This document shows positions 31,748-41,711 of a DNA stretch of 64,000 nucleotides, in pieces. The DNA is from Bradysia coprophila (Eukaryota; Arthropoda; Insecta; Diptera; Sciaridae). The translations under genes and the position numbers were made by a program. The stretch lies in the NCBI RefSeq assembly GCF_014529535.1, contig NW_023503608.1:9908501-9972500 (forward strand), written 5' to 3'. Below the pieces are notes generated by a model. The model did no database searches, had not been told where the DNA came from, and saw nothing but the letters and a program-made list of their open reading frames with translations. How positions within the stretch are numbered: position 1 is the first letter of the stretch; the number at the start of each line of letters is the position of its first letter.

Positions 31748-32348
31748 AGTACATTGAATGACAAGGGGCGAAAGTAAAAAAATTCAACCGTGTGCGAGAG
31801 TTGGAGCCCGCGCCGAAGGCAAGGGCTCTAATCGCACAGGTTGAATTTTTTTATTTTTGCCCCGAGTCGTTCATACTATTTTTTTTGATGCCAACATTGA
31901 AAATTGATACGTATCGCAAACATCGCAACAAAATGTTGAAATAAAAAGGCATTTAGCCAGAAAATGCAGGGGTCCAGGGGGCGGCAGCCCCCTGGTATAT
32001 GAAAAATTTAATAATTTAGCCATCACAACAATAACACACACAAAAATTAAGATATAACTAACAAATCATTCAGTAACAAAAAGTATCAACTTTGTATGCT
32101 AATTTCAATAAGAACACTGGCGCACAGTGTTTTACAATTTTGATCAAAGTATTCTGCATAATATGAGCGGATTTTGTTGACAACTCGACTCATTTCTCTC
32201 ATTTTCTGTGACGTCAGTCACTTTCGCTGTTCGTTCAGTTGCGTTCGCTCTTCGTTAAGTACTTTCTCCCCGTGGGATGCATTTTTTTACTTTCGGCCCT
32301 CATATGCGGGGCGAAAGTATCATTTTTCAATGTTGGTATCAAAAAAAA
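31748..32348. repeat. Inverted copy of the B-plus-MITE block (right flank of the helicase gene)
   Basis: 31748-31876 is the 130-bp MITE (copy 3) and 31877-32348 is element C, the reverse complement of element B. Differences from 28771-29370 are a handful of bases. It lies about 160 bp after the helicase stop, so the gene sits in a 2.4-kb unique segment between inverted repeats. Confidence 0.85.
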
Positions 32349-32951
32349 CCACTGGCCAAACGGGTGGCAAATCAATTTCGAATTCCTTTCAATTCCTTCA
32401 ATTACCGGATTAATTCCTAATTCTTGATTAATTCCGTTTTAGCAGATTTGCACTTTAATTCCATTTATTTCCTATAATTAATTTCTAATAATTCCACGAT
32501 ATTTTCTGTTACAATTTTCCTTCAGATTTAAAGAAAACGAACGAAAACCATCGAAATTACTGCAGTTTCGTAGGTGCCGAAGTATCCAGTAATTACTGGA
32601 AATACGAGAAATTAAAAGTAAATGAAAGTAAACAATCAGCAAATGATCTGAATTTACAAACCGAATAGCCAAGACCGGAAACCTGCAGAGAATGAGAAGA
32701 TCAAGTTTTTTTGGCATTCGCTTAGTTCTTTCGTTCATCTTATTTATCCGTATTTCCTTTCATTTACGGTCAATTTGTCATATTTCGAGTCAATTCCTTG
32801 TATTTCCTTCAATTCCTGTTAATTACCGGATACTCCATCAATTATTCGAATAGTTTCCTCCTCGACTAATGTAATCGCAATTAAACTTCTTATGTGTTTG
32901 ATGTCGTACAGCACAGCACTGTTCCTAGCATGAACATAGATTTATAGATTG

Positions 32952-33470
32952 CTGTGCGTACAGTATTATTTGCTGTCAACAAAATATACGTAAAGAGAGT
33001 CGTTGTGTGTGGGAGTGGAAGAAATGTGAAGAGTATATAACTCTTACGTGATAGATGCACATGGAACGAATGGAAGGATAAACACGAAGGAAAAAGTAAA
33101 ACATCATCTTCGGGCCCCTTTACGTAGTTCCTTCAAATAAGGCCAAAATGATTTCTTTATGACGTCAGACAATCATCTTCCACGACCAGTCAAAGCAAAA
33201 TGCCCGAAATTTGATCAAAAAATTAGAATGTATTCTTCACCAAAAATCAAATTCCTTAAATTAATCAGTTCAACACCGCCAGTTGTGACTGTTTCTATTC
33301 AGGCAGCATTCGGAAAAATTGGGTTTGACTATGTCGTCGTCTGAAAATGCAAAACGAAACTTTTGTAGACGAGTATATTGTCGATTTAAAGTGTAATATA
33401 CCTCGTTGCCCGAAGAGCTCGACACGCCGTATCCGACAACCGGCAATCTAAAATTGTAGTCCTGGTTTGC
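32952..33470 (-). pseudogene. Decayed, rearranged copy of the LSm2 3-prime end and of the unknown gene at 39.8-41.4 kb
   Basis: 32952-33330 matches 37003-37405, including the downstream flank of LSm2 and a broken version of its last codons (the Arg-Lys-Glu region now has a stop). 33338-33463 then matches, on the minus strand, the end of the unknown gene: exon residues YNFRLPVVGYGVSSSSGNE, donor GAG|GTATAT, a 57-bp intron, acceptor TTTTCAG and a stop a few codons later. Cdc6 and the 5-prime part of LSm2 are missing between the two parts. The copy ends at a short CCTAAA array. Confidence 0.75.
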
Positions 33471-33498
33471 CTAAACCTAAACCTAAACCTAAACCTAA
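33467..33498. repeat. Short CCTAAA (TTTAGG) array
   Basis: About five direct copies of CCTAAA at the far border of the duplicated block. The motif resembles telomere-type repeats, but dipterans generally lack telomerase; a plain microsatellite is the safer reading. Confidence 0.7.
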
Positions 33499-33582
33499 GA
33501 AATCTCACGCTCATTTAATACCTGAAAACAAATCTATGTTTTTGAACTGCTTATGCTAGTTTCAAATTGTTATTATAATTAT

Positions 33583-33775
33583 CACGGCAGAGTAAAAGTA
33601 AACCTGGCAGGAGCGGTTCATTATGGAAACGTCAAATGAGGGACCTAATCCCTTGTATGAAAATGAACTCAAATGAACACTGACATAAGTTGAAAAATTT
33701 AATTCGCAAAAAACATAGGCATACTAGATTATTCAGGTCCCTAGTCAAACAAGCGCTCCTGCCTGTTATTTAACG
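33583..33775. repeat. MITE, second copy of the CACGGCAGAGTAAA family
   Basis: Left end CACGGCAGAGTAAAAGTAAA then CCTGGCAGGAGCG; right end CGCTCCTGCC is its inverted counterpart, with the outermost bases lost. Related to 21531-21725 and inverted relative to it (GGTCCCTAGTCAAAC here, GTTTGACTAGGGACC-like GATTTGACTTGGGACC there). Confidence 0.65.
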
Positions 33776-33934
33776 AAGAACGTATTGCTTCTGTACAACT
33801 AACAAAAATTAAGGTCACATTCTAATAATTTTATTTCGCTTTTTATTTTGATTAACTGCTTATAACTGTTGAACTAGGGTGAGTTTTGTATACGACGTTA
33901 TAGCATACAATGTACGTTGCGTATGTATATTAAC

Positions 33935-33979
33935 GATGTGGTTATCAAACTCGCTTCACTCGTTTGATAACATCACATC
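33935..33979. repeat. Perfect-arm hairpin
   Basis: GATGTGGTTATCAAAC, an 11-base loop (TCGCTTCACTC), then GTTTGATAACATCACATC. Probably the core of a small palindromic MITE. Confidence 0.55.
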
Positions 33980-34958
33980 TAGTGACAAAAACAACCACTT
34001 TTCGCAACTAGTTGCATAAATTACTATTCGCCATTTTATCATCAAGTGTGGGGTGTAACCCGCGCATCTGCGTGACCTCCACAAGTATACAGCCTTGGTG
34101 TTTACACCTCAAGGGTCCATTCACAAAATGCGCTCGCGGAAAATAACGAATTGTAGACCCACTCCTTACTTGCACGCAAAAATGTATTGAGGACAGTTTT
34201 TAAAATTTTCTCTGGAGACCTCCACCAGTAAAAGAAATCCTTGGGCCGAACGAAGTGAAAAACTTATTTGAAGCCTTTAACCAACTGGATGGCGCATCGC
34301 CGAGAATCTTCACACCTCTGCGCCGCACTACGTAATCTTTCTTCGATTTGGCTATACAATTAAGCGAGACCACTAGATTTTTCTTTTCTTTTTTGTATGA
34401 TTGTTTAGGTCTGAGGCATTCCCAATAACACTTAAAAAAAGAATTACATGCCCGCATTGAATGGACATAATTAATTGAATTTATTAGTGGTTTGCTGTCT
34501 TTAGCTGAATTTTCAGCGGTATGTAACCCATGGTGTTTGCTTGTTTGTTGTCGTTTAATTAATTTAACTTAGTGGTGACTGTTCTCCAAAGCCTCAATGC
34601 TCAGTTCGCGGACAATAGCGGCGATTTGACACTACGTAATTAATGTTAGAAATGAGTTCAGTGTTTCCTGTGGCAGGACGTATGGACAACACCAGTTTAG
34701 TTGTGGAGTTGCGATTCGAATAGACAATTCTGTCATTTGATTGTTTTTGTTCGTATTTATTTATTGGGGAATCACAAATAAACACAAAACTTGATAATTG
34801 CGTACATTAATTCTATTTTATCAACAAATACATTCGTCTCCATTCAAAAGTGTAAATTCGAAATTTTTGCGCCCGATGTATTGTGAATCGATTAAGCTCT
34901 CAATGACACTCGATGACACTGATGACATCCCAAAAAGTTGCAACTTGATATAATAGAA

Positions 34959-35573
34959 ATGAAAACAAAAGATTCGGGTTTGATTAAAGTTTTTTTGAAA
35001 AAAAGATTGAAAATATTGCGATCGGAAGTGGATCGAATTAATAGACTGATCGCGTTCGTCAGACAATTCAACAGGATCAAATTCAGTCACAACCAATTGA
35101 TAATTCCGCAGTAAGTTTCAAACGAAAACCTTTTTCCATGGGAAAAATGAAAACGGTGCTTATCATTCACCAAACATTTTTTGTTGACTTCTTTCAAGGG
35201 AATATTTGGCCGTCGTTGCGTTGCTGGAAGCGTTGCTGCCCGACGAATACAGAAACACGAACTACAACTCTATTGAACTGACAGGAAATCCGACTCCGGA
35301 ACACATGGGTGACTTAATTGTTCCTATGATTGAGCGATCAATTAATAAAACCATGTAAGACTCACCGTCTCGGTTATTCCGATTCGATTTTCATATAAAA
35401 ACAAAAATTGTTCTGTCAGATCCCGTGATGTTAAATTCAAATTGGAATCTGTTGATACGAGTCTTTTCGAACCGTCCGAGATATCAGACGTAAGCTCAAC
35501 GGAAACAGTGGACTCGCCACCCCAACAGGTTCCCGATTGCGATGAACCAGTCAATAAGAAGACTAAAATCTAG
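34959..35573 (+). CDS. Unrecognised three-exon gene, 153 residues
   Basis: Exons 34959-35110, 35199-35354 and 35420-35573 join in phase 2 at both junctions (CCGCA|GTAAGT to TTTCAAG; ACCAT|GTAAGA to CTGTCAG). The product starts MKTKDSGLIKVFLKKRLKIL; a basic helical N-terminus (about 1-45) is followed by QEYLAVVALLEALLPDEYRN, a mixed middle, and a Ser/Asp/Glu/Pro-rich acidic tail ending in a basic KKTKI, a possible nuclear signal. No signal peptide or membrane segment. Standard introns, intact frames and a nearby AATAAA (about 35727) support a real gene. No family is recognised; an intracellular, perhaps nuclear, helical protein is the most that can be said. Confidence 0.7.
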
Positions 35574-37367
35574 CTAGTCATTGCATCATTCCATTGGATC
35601 ATTTTCGTAACTTAAGTTTTTCATTAATTTTTCCCAATTATGATTTTTGTTGTTTCATTCGATTAGATAGGAAGGTACAATTAAAATAGAATTTGGAATA
35701 GCATACAAGTATCATGAAATGAAACGAAATAAAATTGAGAAATTGTAAAGTTGATCCATTTGAACATTCGGAGTTTTTCATTCGTAATTTACCATTAACT
35801 CATCACAATAACACCACCGTTGCTTTCGATACAATGATTTCTTAGCCTGCGGCATTTTCACATTCGTAATACCATCCGGAAAGGCTTGTGAATATACTAT
35901 CCCTGAATTTTGTGTGCAATAGTTTAGGAGCAGCAGCAGAATCAATGCATTTAAATCAGAATGCTCTATGCACGCTTTGAGCTGCAAACGCCACACTTGG
36001 CAAAAAAAACATGAGAAGTTCCGAACAAGGACGAAGTGACTATTCTCAGTCAACTGAAGTTTACTTAGGCAAATTAGTCTCCTGCCTTTAGATGTAATGC
36101 GAAAATGTAAAACAAAAAGGAGCAACCTAAAAAATTGGAACAATTTTCGATTGTTTTAGGGGCCCTGAATTGATTTAATTTATTCCTAATGAAATGTTAC
36201 GGGGTTAAACATGCAACGCCTTTTTTCAACAAAAGTAGATAGGGGCCGTTCATAAATTACGTAACGCAAAAATCAACATTTTTCAGACCCCCCCCCCCGG
36301 GTCTGTAACGCTAATTTATGAACGGCCCCATACTAGCGCAAAAATTGATAATAACCGCCGCTACACAGTACGAGGTAGCTTAATTGGTTCACACCTCTAC
36401 GTTGCACTATGTGTCTTCCTTCGATTTAGCTAAAATTCAAAAAATTCATCGATTGATATGTAAATAGAATGAGAGATGGGACTTCAATCGACGACCATAA
36501 TTCACAGAAATTCTTGGACAACCGAAGAAATTTTTTTATTAAGTGGGTCTTGAAGTTCAAGATTTGAACAGAATCCACTTGCAGCCTGGAACAGTCAACA
36601 AAGTACAATTTTACGCTATACGTGTTTCATCGATGTCAGCTGTTTCGCCATTGTAATTCGTATTGTTAAAACAGCTGAAATCGATAAACACGAAAAGCAT
36701 AAAAATGCATTTTTTGATTGACCCTGGCTGTAATAAGCGGTATTTACACGCGTTAAGACAACTAAGATTCATTTAATGTTTAAACAACAAACCTGGAGAA
36801 ATTATTCAATGCGATAATGATGTACCATTGAAAATGGGGGGTAGAGCATATTAGAACTGTTCGAAAACACTTGATTGAATCACTTTTCGATGAATTTTCT
36901 AATTAACTTTCCTGGTCTTTATGAATAACTCCTACAGGCTACATGTAGTTGCATGTTCTACATTAATCGGACGCGACTATGATGCACATTTTAAACCAGT
37001 CCTGTGCGTACAGTCTTATTTGCTGTCAACAAAGTATACGTAAAGAGAGTCGCACTCACACACTCGTTGTGGGTGGAGTGGTAGTAATCTGAAGAGTCGA
37101 TAATGGTTATGTGAGTGATAGATGCACATGTAACAAATGGAAGGATCAACACGAATGAAAAACGAAAAACTTATCTTCTGGCCCCTTTACATAGTTCCTC
37201 AAAGTTCAAATAAGACAAGCAGGATTTCTTTGCTACATCAGACAATCAACTTTCACGACCAGGCACATCAAAATACCAGAAATTTGATCCAAAAATTAGA
37301 ATGTATTCTTCACCAAAAATCAAATTCCTTAAATTAATCGCTTCAATACCGCCACCACTACACAGAC
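35574..37367. other. Intergenic with one short MITE and duplicated flank
   Basis: Contains the 88-bp palindrome at 36242-36329, a diverged block (36389-36433) shared with 34310-34355, and from about 37003 the LSm2 downstream flank that is duplicated at 32952. The minus-strand frame at 35778-36143 ends with a conserved-looking tail, but no start or splice structure could be built for it. Confidence 0.45.
36242..36329. repeat. 88-bp palindromic MITE
   Basis: GGGGCCGTTCATAAATTACG at the left and CTAATTTATGAACGGCCCC at the right, with a central run of eleven C. GGGCCGTTCATAAATTACGT-type ends are common in insect MITEs. Flanked by ATA on both sides. Confidence 0.75.
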
Positions 37368-37786
37368 TTATCGCGTTGTGACCGCTTCTTTTCTGGCAGC
37401 ATCCTGCAGCAACTGTGTATCAACTTCATCGCCGGGCAATTGAACGTATCGCACAACCGAGCCACGAATGAAACAATTCTTCACTGACAGCATATGAGGA
37501 TACTTTTCCGGATCGGTTACACTGATGTCGGTCAGTTTAATGTTCAGATATTGATCCACAGAATGTAGGGCGCCGCAGATACTGAAAGTAATTTGTGGAA
37601 AACGTTTAGTCGGATGTTTACTGTTTGTGTTGATTTTTGGAGGTTAGTGGTTTATACCTTAAATCGTTTTTCAGTTCCACAACAACATCCTTGCCGACCA
37701 ATGACTTGAAAAATGAGTAGAAAAGCTGAGGGATGTAATCAATTAATTTAACAGAATTTAACCAATTTAATGGGAATTGTTACCAT
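37368..37786 (-). CDS. LSm2: LSm2, U6 snRNA and mRNA-decay Sm-like protein
   Basis: Exons 37786-37784 (only the ATG), 37725-37658 and 37581-37368 join to 94 residues: M, then LFYSFFKSLVGKDVVVELKN, then Sm1/Sm2 motifs through ICGALHSVDQYLNIKLTD and MLSVKNCFIRGSVVRYVQLP, ending EAVTTR. The match to metazoan LSm2 (95 residues) is near-complete. LSm2 is part of the LSm2-8 ring that binds the U6 snRNA 3-prime end and of the LSm1-7 ring that promotes mRNA decapping. The start codon is separated from the rest by an intron placed directly after the ATG (ATG|GTAACA). The gene diverges from Cdc6, with 360 bp between start codons. Its 3-prime flank and last codons are duplicated at 33 kb. Confidence 0.95.
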
Positions 37787-38146
37787 TATGCCGCTTGTGT
37801 AATTAATCTGTTTTCGTAAAAATGTTTGTTTTTCGCTTGTCAGAACGATTTCGTGTTGTGTCAGTGTTCTCGTCGTAACATCGGTGTTGTTTGGTTTTTA
37901 GGTAAACTGTGTAGACATGTCGATGCTGCTGGCAACGCTGATTTTGTAGAAAATCTGTTTCCATCTGTTCGGTCGTCAGCGTCGTCAGGGTCATCATCTC
38001 TCCATCTGTCAGAATGACAGTTCGTATGTTCATAACCCTAAAAATCATTTATCGCGCCATCAAATTTGTTTTTGTTTTAACGTCTTAGAATTTGCAATTT
38101 TATCGCCACTGTACAAGCCTACATTTTAACTACATTGGTTCAAATT
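37787..38146. promoter_or_regulatory. Bidirectional promoter region between LSm2 and Cdc6
   Basis: The 360 bp between two divergent start codons must hold both promoters. No TATA box is obvious, as usual for housekeeping and cell-cycle genes. Confidence 0.5.
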
Positions 38147-39640
38147 ATGTCCGAAGTCAGAGCGACACGTCGATCAACACGAATATCACTGAAGGAAAAC
38201 GTCCAATTGAAAGAAAATGACGAAAATACTGGCCACGTAACAAAGCCAAAAACGACACAAAAGCGAACAACAGCGAACAGTGTAATTGAGGAAATCCACG
38301 AGACTGAGCCACCGAAACACTCTCCACCGAAGCAGAGAAAGCCAGCAGCTACAAAGGGTTCGCCTACCAGACTCTTTGAACGGTTGAGTCTAGACGAACC
38401 GTTACAGGAAGCCAATGAACGGAAGCCTCAATCAAAATACGCAAGTGCAAGAAAACTGCTCAACAGCAATGAAACAACGAAACTGCCAGGTAGAGAAGAT
38501 GAGTTGGCAAAGCTATCGGAATTTTTAGAGAACTGTTTAACCAGCCAGAAGTCGGCCAGCATTTACATTAGTGGACCGCCGGGTACAGGGAAAACGTCGT
38601 GCGTTAACAAACTGCTACACGAATCATTTCCAGACAAATTCAATGCAATTTCCGTCAACTGTACGGGCATCTCATCGATAGGAAATATTTATAAGAAGAT
38701 CTGCGAGCAGTTAAAATTGAAATGTTCCACGGAAAAGGAGAACATCACCAGTATCACCGAATACATAACCAGAAAGAATCAGAAAAAAATGGTTCTGCTC
38801 CTTCTGGACGAAATCGACCAATTGGCTGGAAACAAACAGTCCGTCCTCTATTCGATATTCGAATGGCCGGCGATGACCAATGCGAAAATAGTCCTAATTG
38901 GCATTGCAAATGCACTGGATTTGACTGATCGATTACTAACTCGACTGAACACAAAATGTGAGCTGAAACCGAAGCTTCTGCACTTTCCGTCCTACACCAA
39001 AGAACAGATCATTGACATATTTAAGTCACGTCTTGAGGACGCCGGTGCGATGGAAATATTCGCTCCGAATACGATTCAATTTTTGGCAGCCAAAGTTTCA
39101 GCAGTGTCGGGAGACGTCCGTCGTGCGTTGGATATTGGGAGACGGGTGATCGAAGTAGCGGCCAACAAAAAGGAAGGTCAGAACATTGATTTGAACGATC
39201 TGGGAGTCGAATTTCTGGACAGGCCCGAAGATAAAATTAAACTTCAAGACGTCTTGGCCGTAGTGAATGCCACTTATGGCAGTGCTTCGAAAACGTTCGA
39301 CGACGAAAGCACCCATTTTCCGTTGCAGCAAAAAATCATCGTTGGAACGTTGTTGATCATATTGAAGAACGATAAGAACAAGGACATCACCGTCGGTCGA
39401 TCGCATGCTGTTTACTCGAAAATCTGCTCGAAACGGAGCATCGCTCCGTTGGATCAATCCGAGTTTGCTGGCATGTGTGCGTTGATTGAGAATCGTGGCA
39501 TTATCAAGGTCATTAAAAACAAGGAACCAAAACTTAGAAAAATTCAGCTGCAATGGGACGAAACCGAGGTGATGTCGGCGCTACACGACAAACAACTCAT
39601 TGCTAGCATTTTAGCGGACACCACTGTCCTTGGCAGATGA
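38147..39640 (+). CDS. Cdc6: Cdc6, replication licensing AAA+ ATPase
   Basis: Single-exon gene of 497 residues from ATG at 38147. The basic N-terminus holds CDK-type sites (HSPPK, GSPTR) and Arg/Lys clusters. AAA+ core: GREDELAKLSEFL, Walker A GPPGTGKT (143-150), Walker B LLLDEID (about 218-224), sensor 1 region IGIANALDLTDRLL, and VSGDVRRALDIGRR (sensor 2). A C-terminal winged-helix region follows (about 385-490). Cdc6 loads MCM2-7 at origins together with ORC and Cdt1 in G1. Orc1 is excluded by the absence of a BAH domain and by the size. It is convergent with the next gene, whose stop is about 180 bp away. Confidence 0.92.
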   Translation: MSEVRATRRSTRISLKENVQLKENDENTGHVTKPKTTQKRTTANSVIEEIHETEPPKHSPPKQRKPAATKGSPTRLFERLSLDEPLQEANERKPQSKYASARKLLNSNETTKLPGREDELAKLSEFLENCLTSQKSASIYISGPPGTGKTSCVNKLLHESFPDKFNAISVNCTGISSIGNIYKKICEQLKLKCSTEKENITSITEYITRKNQKKMVLLLLDEIDQLAGNKQSVLYSIFEWPAMTNAKIVLIGIANALDLTDRLLTRLNTKCELKPKLLHFPSYTKEQIIDIFKSRLEDAGAMEIFAPNTIQFLAAKVSAVSGDVRRALDIGRRVIEVAANKKEGQNIDLNDLGVEFLDRPEDKIKLQDVLAVVNATYGSASKTFDDESTHFPLQQKIIVGTLLIILKNDKNKDITVGRSHAVYSKICSKRSIAPLDQSEFAGMCALIENRGIIKVIKNKEPKLRKIQLQWDETEVMSALHDKQLIASILADTTVLGR

Positions 39641-39820
39641 TCTCATTTTATTTAACATGAAAGTATTTTAATTAAAGATGAAATTATAAAGACAAATTTA
39701 AGGAAATCAACAAACGATTTTTCATTTTCGAGGTATCTACTACATCCAGTTGAGCAAGGGTCTAAAATCCGATTTCAATAACGAATCTGAAGTGTTTTTC
39801 CTCATCTAGTTTTCATTTGA

Positions 39821-41396
39821 CTAAAGATGGTTCGACTCCATTGTCTAAAAAATGCAAAACGAAACTTTTGTAGACGAGTATATCGTCGATTTGAAGTTTA
39901 ACATTTATTTACTTTTATTTATTTATTCTTACGTCAACCGGAATAAGCTATCTGACTACAACATCACTTTTTTTTCTCTTCTTCTTTTAATAACCAAACA
40001 TCCCAAGCAACACAATACAATAACAAAAATAATGCCTGATTTCCTCTTACGCCGTGTACGCGTAAACCACGCCTCTTTTTATTGTTTCAGGAGTAAACGG
40101 AGTGCAAACGGAGCGTAAACGGCGTAAGGAAATCAAGCATAAGTCCAAAACGAAAATTAAATGAAAATGAAAACACACAGCGAAGTTAACGACATCAACC
40201 AAGATCGAGCGATGAGGCAAGCGGGTGTAGATTGAATTGATCCAGCGGCACAGATGGCAGCATCACTGATCTAACACAGTTACGAAACACGTCCCTTGAC
40301 ATCGAACGGTTGTACGCCTGGGAGAAGCAGTTGAACATCCTCACAATACTGTTTATAGGCTCATGCTGACCATAATCCGTTCGGTGGTACTCAACAATAA
40401 GGAACTCATGCCTCCGAAAAGTCCTGTTCGGATGATTAATTCTCAATTTCAAAGCTAATGACGATGCACGTAGACGTCCGCTTAGCAGATCAAAAACGAA
40501 TAGATCGTTCAAGTTAATTCTTCTACGCCATAGTGGTTCGATGTTGATGGAAGCACAACGATCTAGATAACTTGGTAGACGAACATTAGAATTTTTTTTT
40601 GGATTGACTCCGTCTTCATCATATGAGACATTTGATGAGGGTGCCAAACGACTGAAGCATATTCCAAGTACGAACGAACGTGAGCAAAGTAAACACTTTT
40701 AAGAGCTTGAATGTTGGTGAACTGCTTACAAATCCTCTTGACAGACCTCATTTCCTGATGAAATCGACAAACCGTAACCAACAATTGGCAAGCTGAAGTG
40801 GTAATCTTTGTTCGCACACGTGATCGTCAAATCCAACAGTAGTTTTTGTTGCGCCTCAAGTACGTTCACATCTTCTAGATCAGGCAGATTCGCTGTCTGG
40901 CCGACCGGTAGGATAATTGAAGTGGAGAACAGCTGTTTTAGAATTGTCGATATCTCAACGTTCTGAAACGGCAAAGAAAAGCGTTAACGGCCAGGTCATA
41001 AAACATTTTCTGAATTTGATAGTGGACTCATCGCACTTACCCTTGCTATTTCTTTGGCCGAGTTACCAATTGTGTTGCAAACAAACTCTATGGAATCTAG
41101 CAGACTGTGTTGCAAATCTCGATCGAATGTGTATGGTATTGCCGATACCGGCCCATAGAACACCTTGTACGGAAATTCGAACGCCTTGCGGCCACTTTCC
41201 TACGAACAAGCAAATATAGAAAATTTGTTTACATCAAAGTGGTCGAATATCAAAGCGGCTTTTTTAGGTTGACAGCAATTAGTTATATTGTTGATATACC
41301 TACGTTTCGTTATAATACCTTGAGCCTGTCGGATTCGCTCATTTTTCTTCTGTTATTCGCAGCAATTTTAATGAGTGATTTCTTTTGATTTTTCAT
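39821..41396 (-). CDS. Unrecognised four-exon gene, 158 residues, with a retroelement in its last intron
   Basis: Exons 41396-41319, 41199-41041, 40962-40747 and 39844-39821 all join in phase 0. The product begins MKNQKKSLIKIAANNRRKMS and continues ESGRKAFEFPYKVFYGPVSA, DRDLQHSLLDSIEFVCNT, LFSTSIILPVGQTANLPDLE, ANKDYHFSLPIVGYG and SSGNE; the last exon adds TMESNHL. No signal peptide or membrane helix. A decayed copy at 33.4 kb keeps the residues around PVVGYG with mostly synonymous change and shows the original 57-bp last intron, so the gene was constrained. Here that intron is about 900 bp, because a retroelement fragment and a small MITE lie in it. I do not recognise the family; it looks intracellular. 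Confidence 0.7.
40032..40140. repeat. 109-bp MITE-like inverted repeat
   Basis: ATGCCTGATTTCCTCTTACG then CCGTGTACGC pairs with GCGTAAACGGCGTAAGGAAA then TCAAGCAT. Located in the enlarged last intron of the unknown gene. Confidence 0.65.
40195..40746 (-). mobile_element. Jockey-like non-LTR retrotransposon, 5-prime-truncated RT end, frameshifted
   Basis: The minus strand reads VKRICKQFTNIQALKSVYFA then HVRSYLEYASVVWHPHQ, the typical thumb region of jockey-clade reverse transcriptases. A shift near 40565-40620 follows, in an A-run, and the product then continues with SYLDRCASINIEPLWRRRIN and a C-terminal tail ending SSLDLG. It begins exactly at the exon 3 border of the unknown gene and lies in the same orientation. 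Confidence 0.75.
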
Positions 41397-41711
41397 TCTA
41401 AAATGTTAGCTGTCACTATGTTTGTGTTTATGTCGAATGCTAATGGTTCGAATTCGAACTGCGTTGATTGCCATATATTAATGCGTTAGCGATGAGTGTT
41501 GCCAGAATTTAAAGTATTAAGGTTATCTGTGATGTAAAGATCTACAGTGGATTGTAACACGTTGGGAAAGTAGGTTTTTTGTCGCACGATGTGTTTTTCT
41601 TTTTTCTTAAAAGCAGCCGTTTTATTTTATTTGTATCAGTTTAACGATCGACAGACAGGCCGAAGCCCAATAATATGTCAATAGGCAAATTACAATGAAG
41701 CATTAAGAAAA
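41397..41711. other. Intergenic, upstream of the unknown gene
   Basis: Promoter of the unknown four-exon gene should lie here; no TATA box or other element stands out. Confidence 0.35.

Larger units (their letters stand above)
32349..34958. other. Repeat-rich intergenic region
   Basis: 32350-32860 is rich in ATTCC/AATTCC-like short motifs. 32950-33500 is a partial duplicate of the LSm2/unknown-gene block. A MITE (33583-33775) and a 45-bp hairpin (33935-33979) follow. Near 34310-34355 a block with CACACCTCTGCGCCGCACTA is related to one at 36389-36433. No intact gene seen. Confidence 0.5.

Noticed and set aside
33467..33498. CCTAAA array as a telomere remnant
   Set aside because: Only about five units, and dipterans generally lack telomerase repeats; kept only as a microsatellite at a duplication border.
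34200..34457. 85-codon minus-strand frame with a related block at 36389
   Set aside because: Similarity between the two sites is short and broken; looks like an old repeat, not a gene.
35778..36143. 121-codon minus-strand frame with a protein-like tail (KSLYRKQRWCYCDELMVNYE)
   Set aside because: No credible start or splice acceptor could be built and no family is recognised; left as unresolved.
39828..39838. GGTTCGACTCC, matching a tRNA B box
   Set aside because: No A box or cloverleaf upstream; it lies in the last exon of the unknown minus-strand gene.
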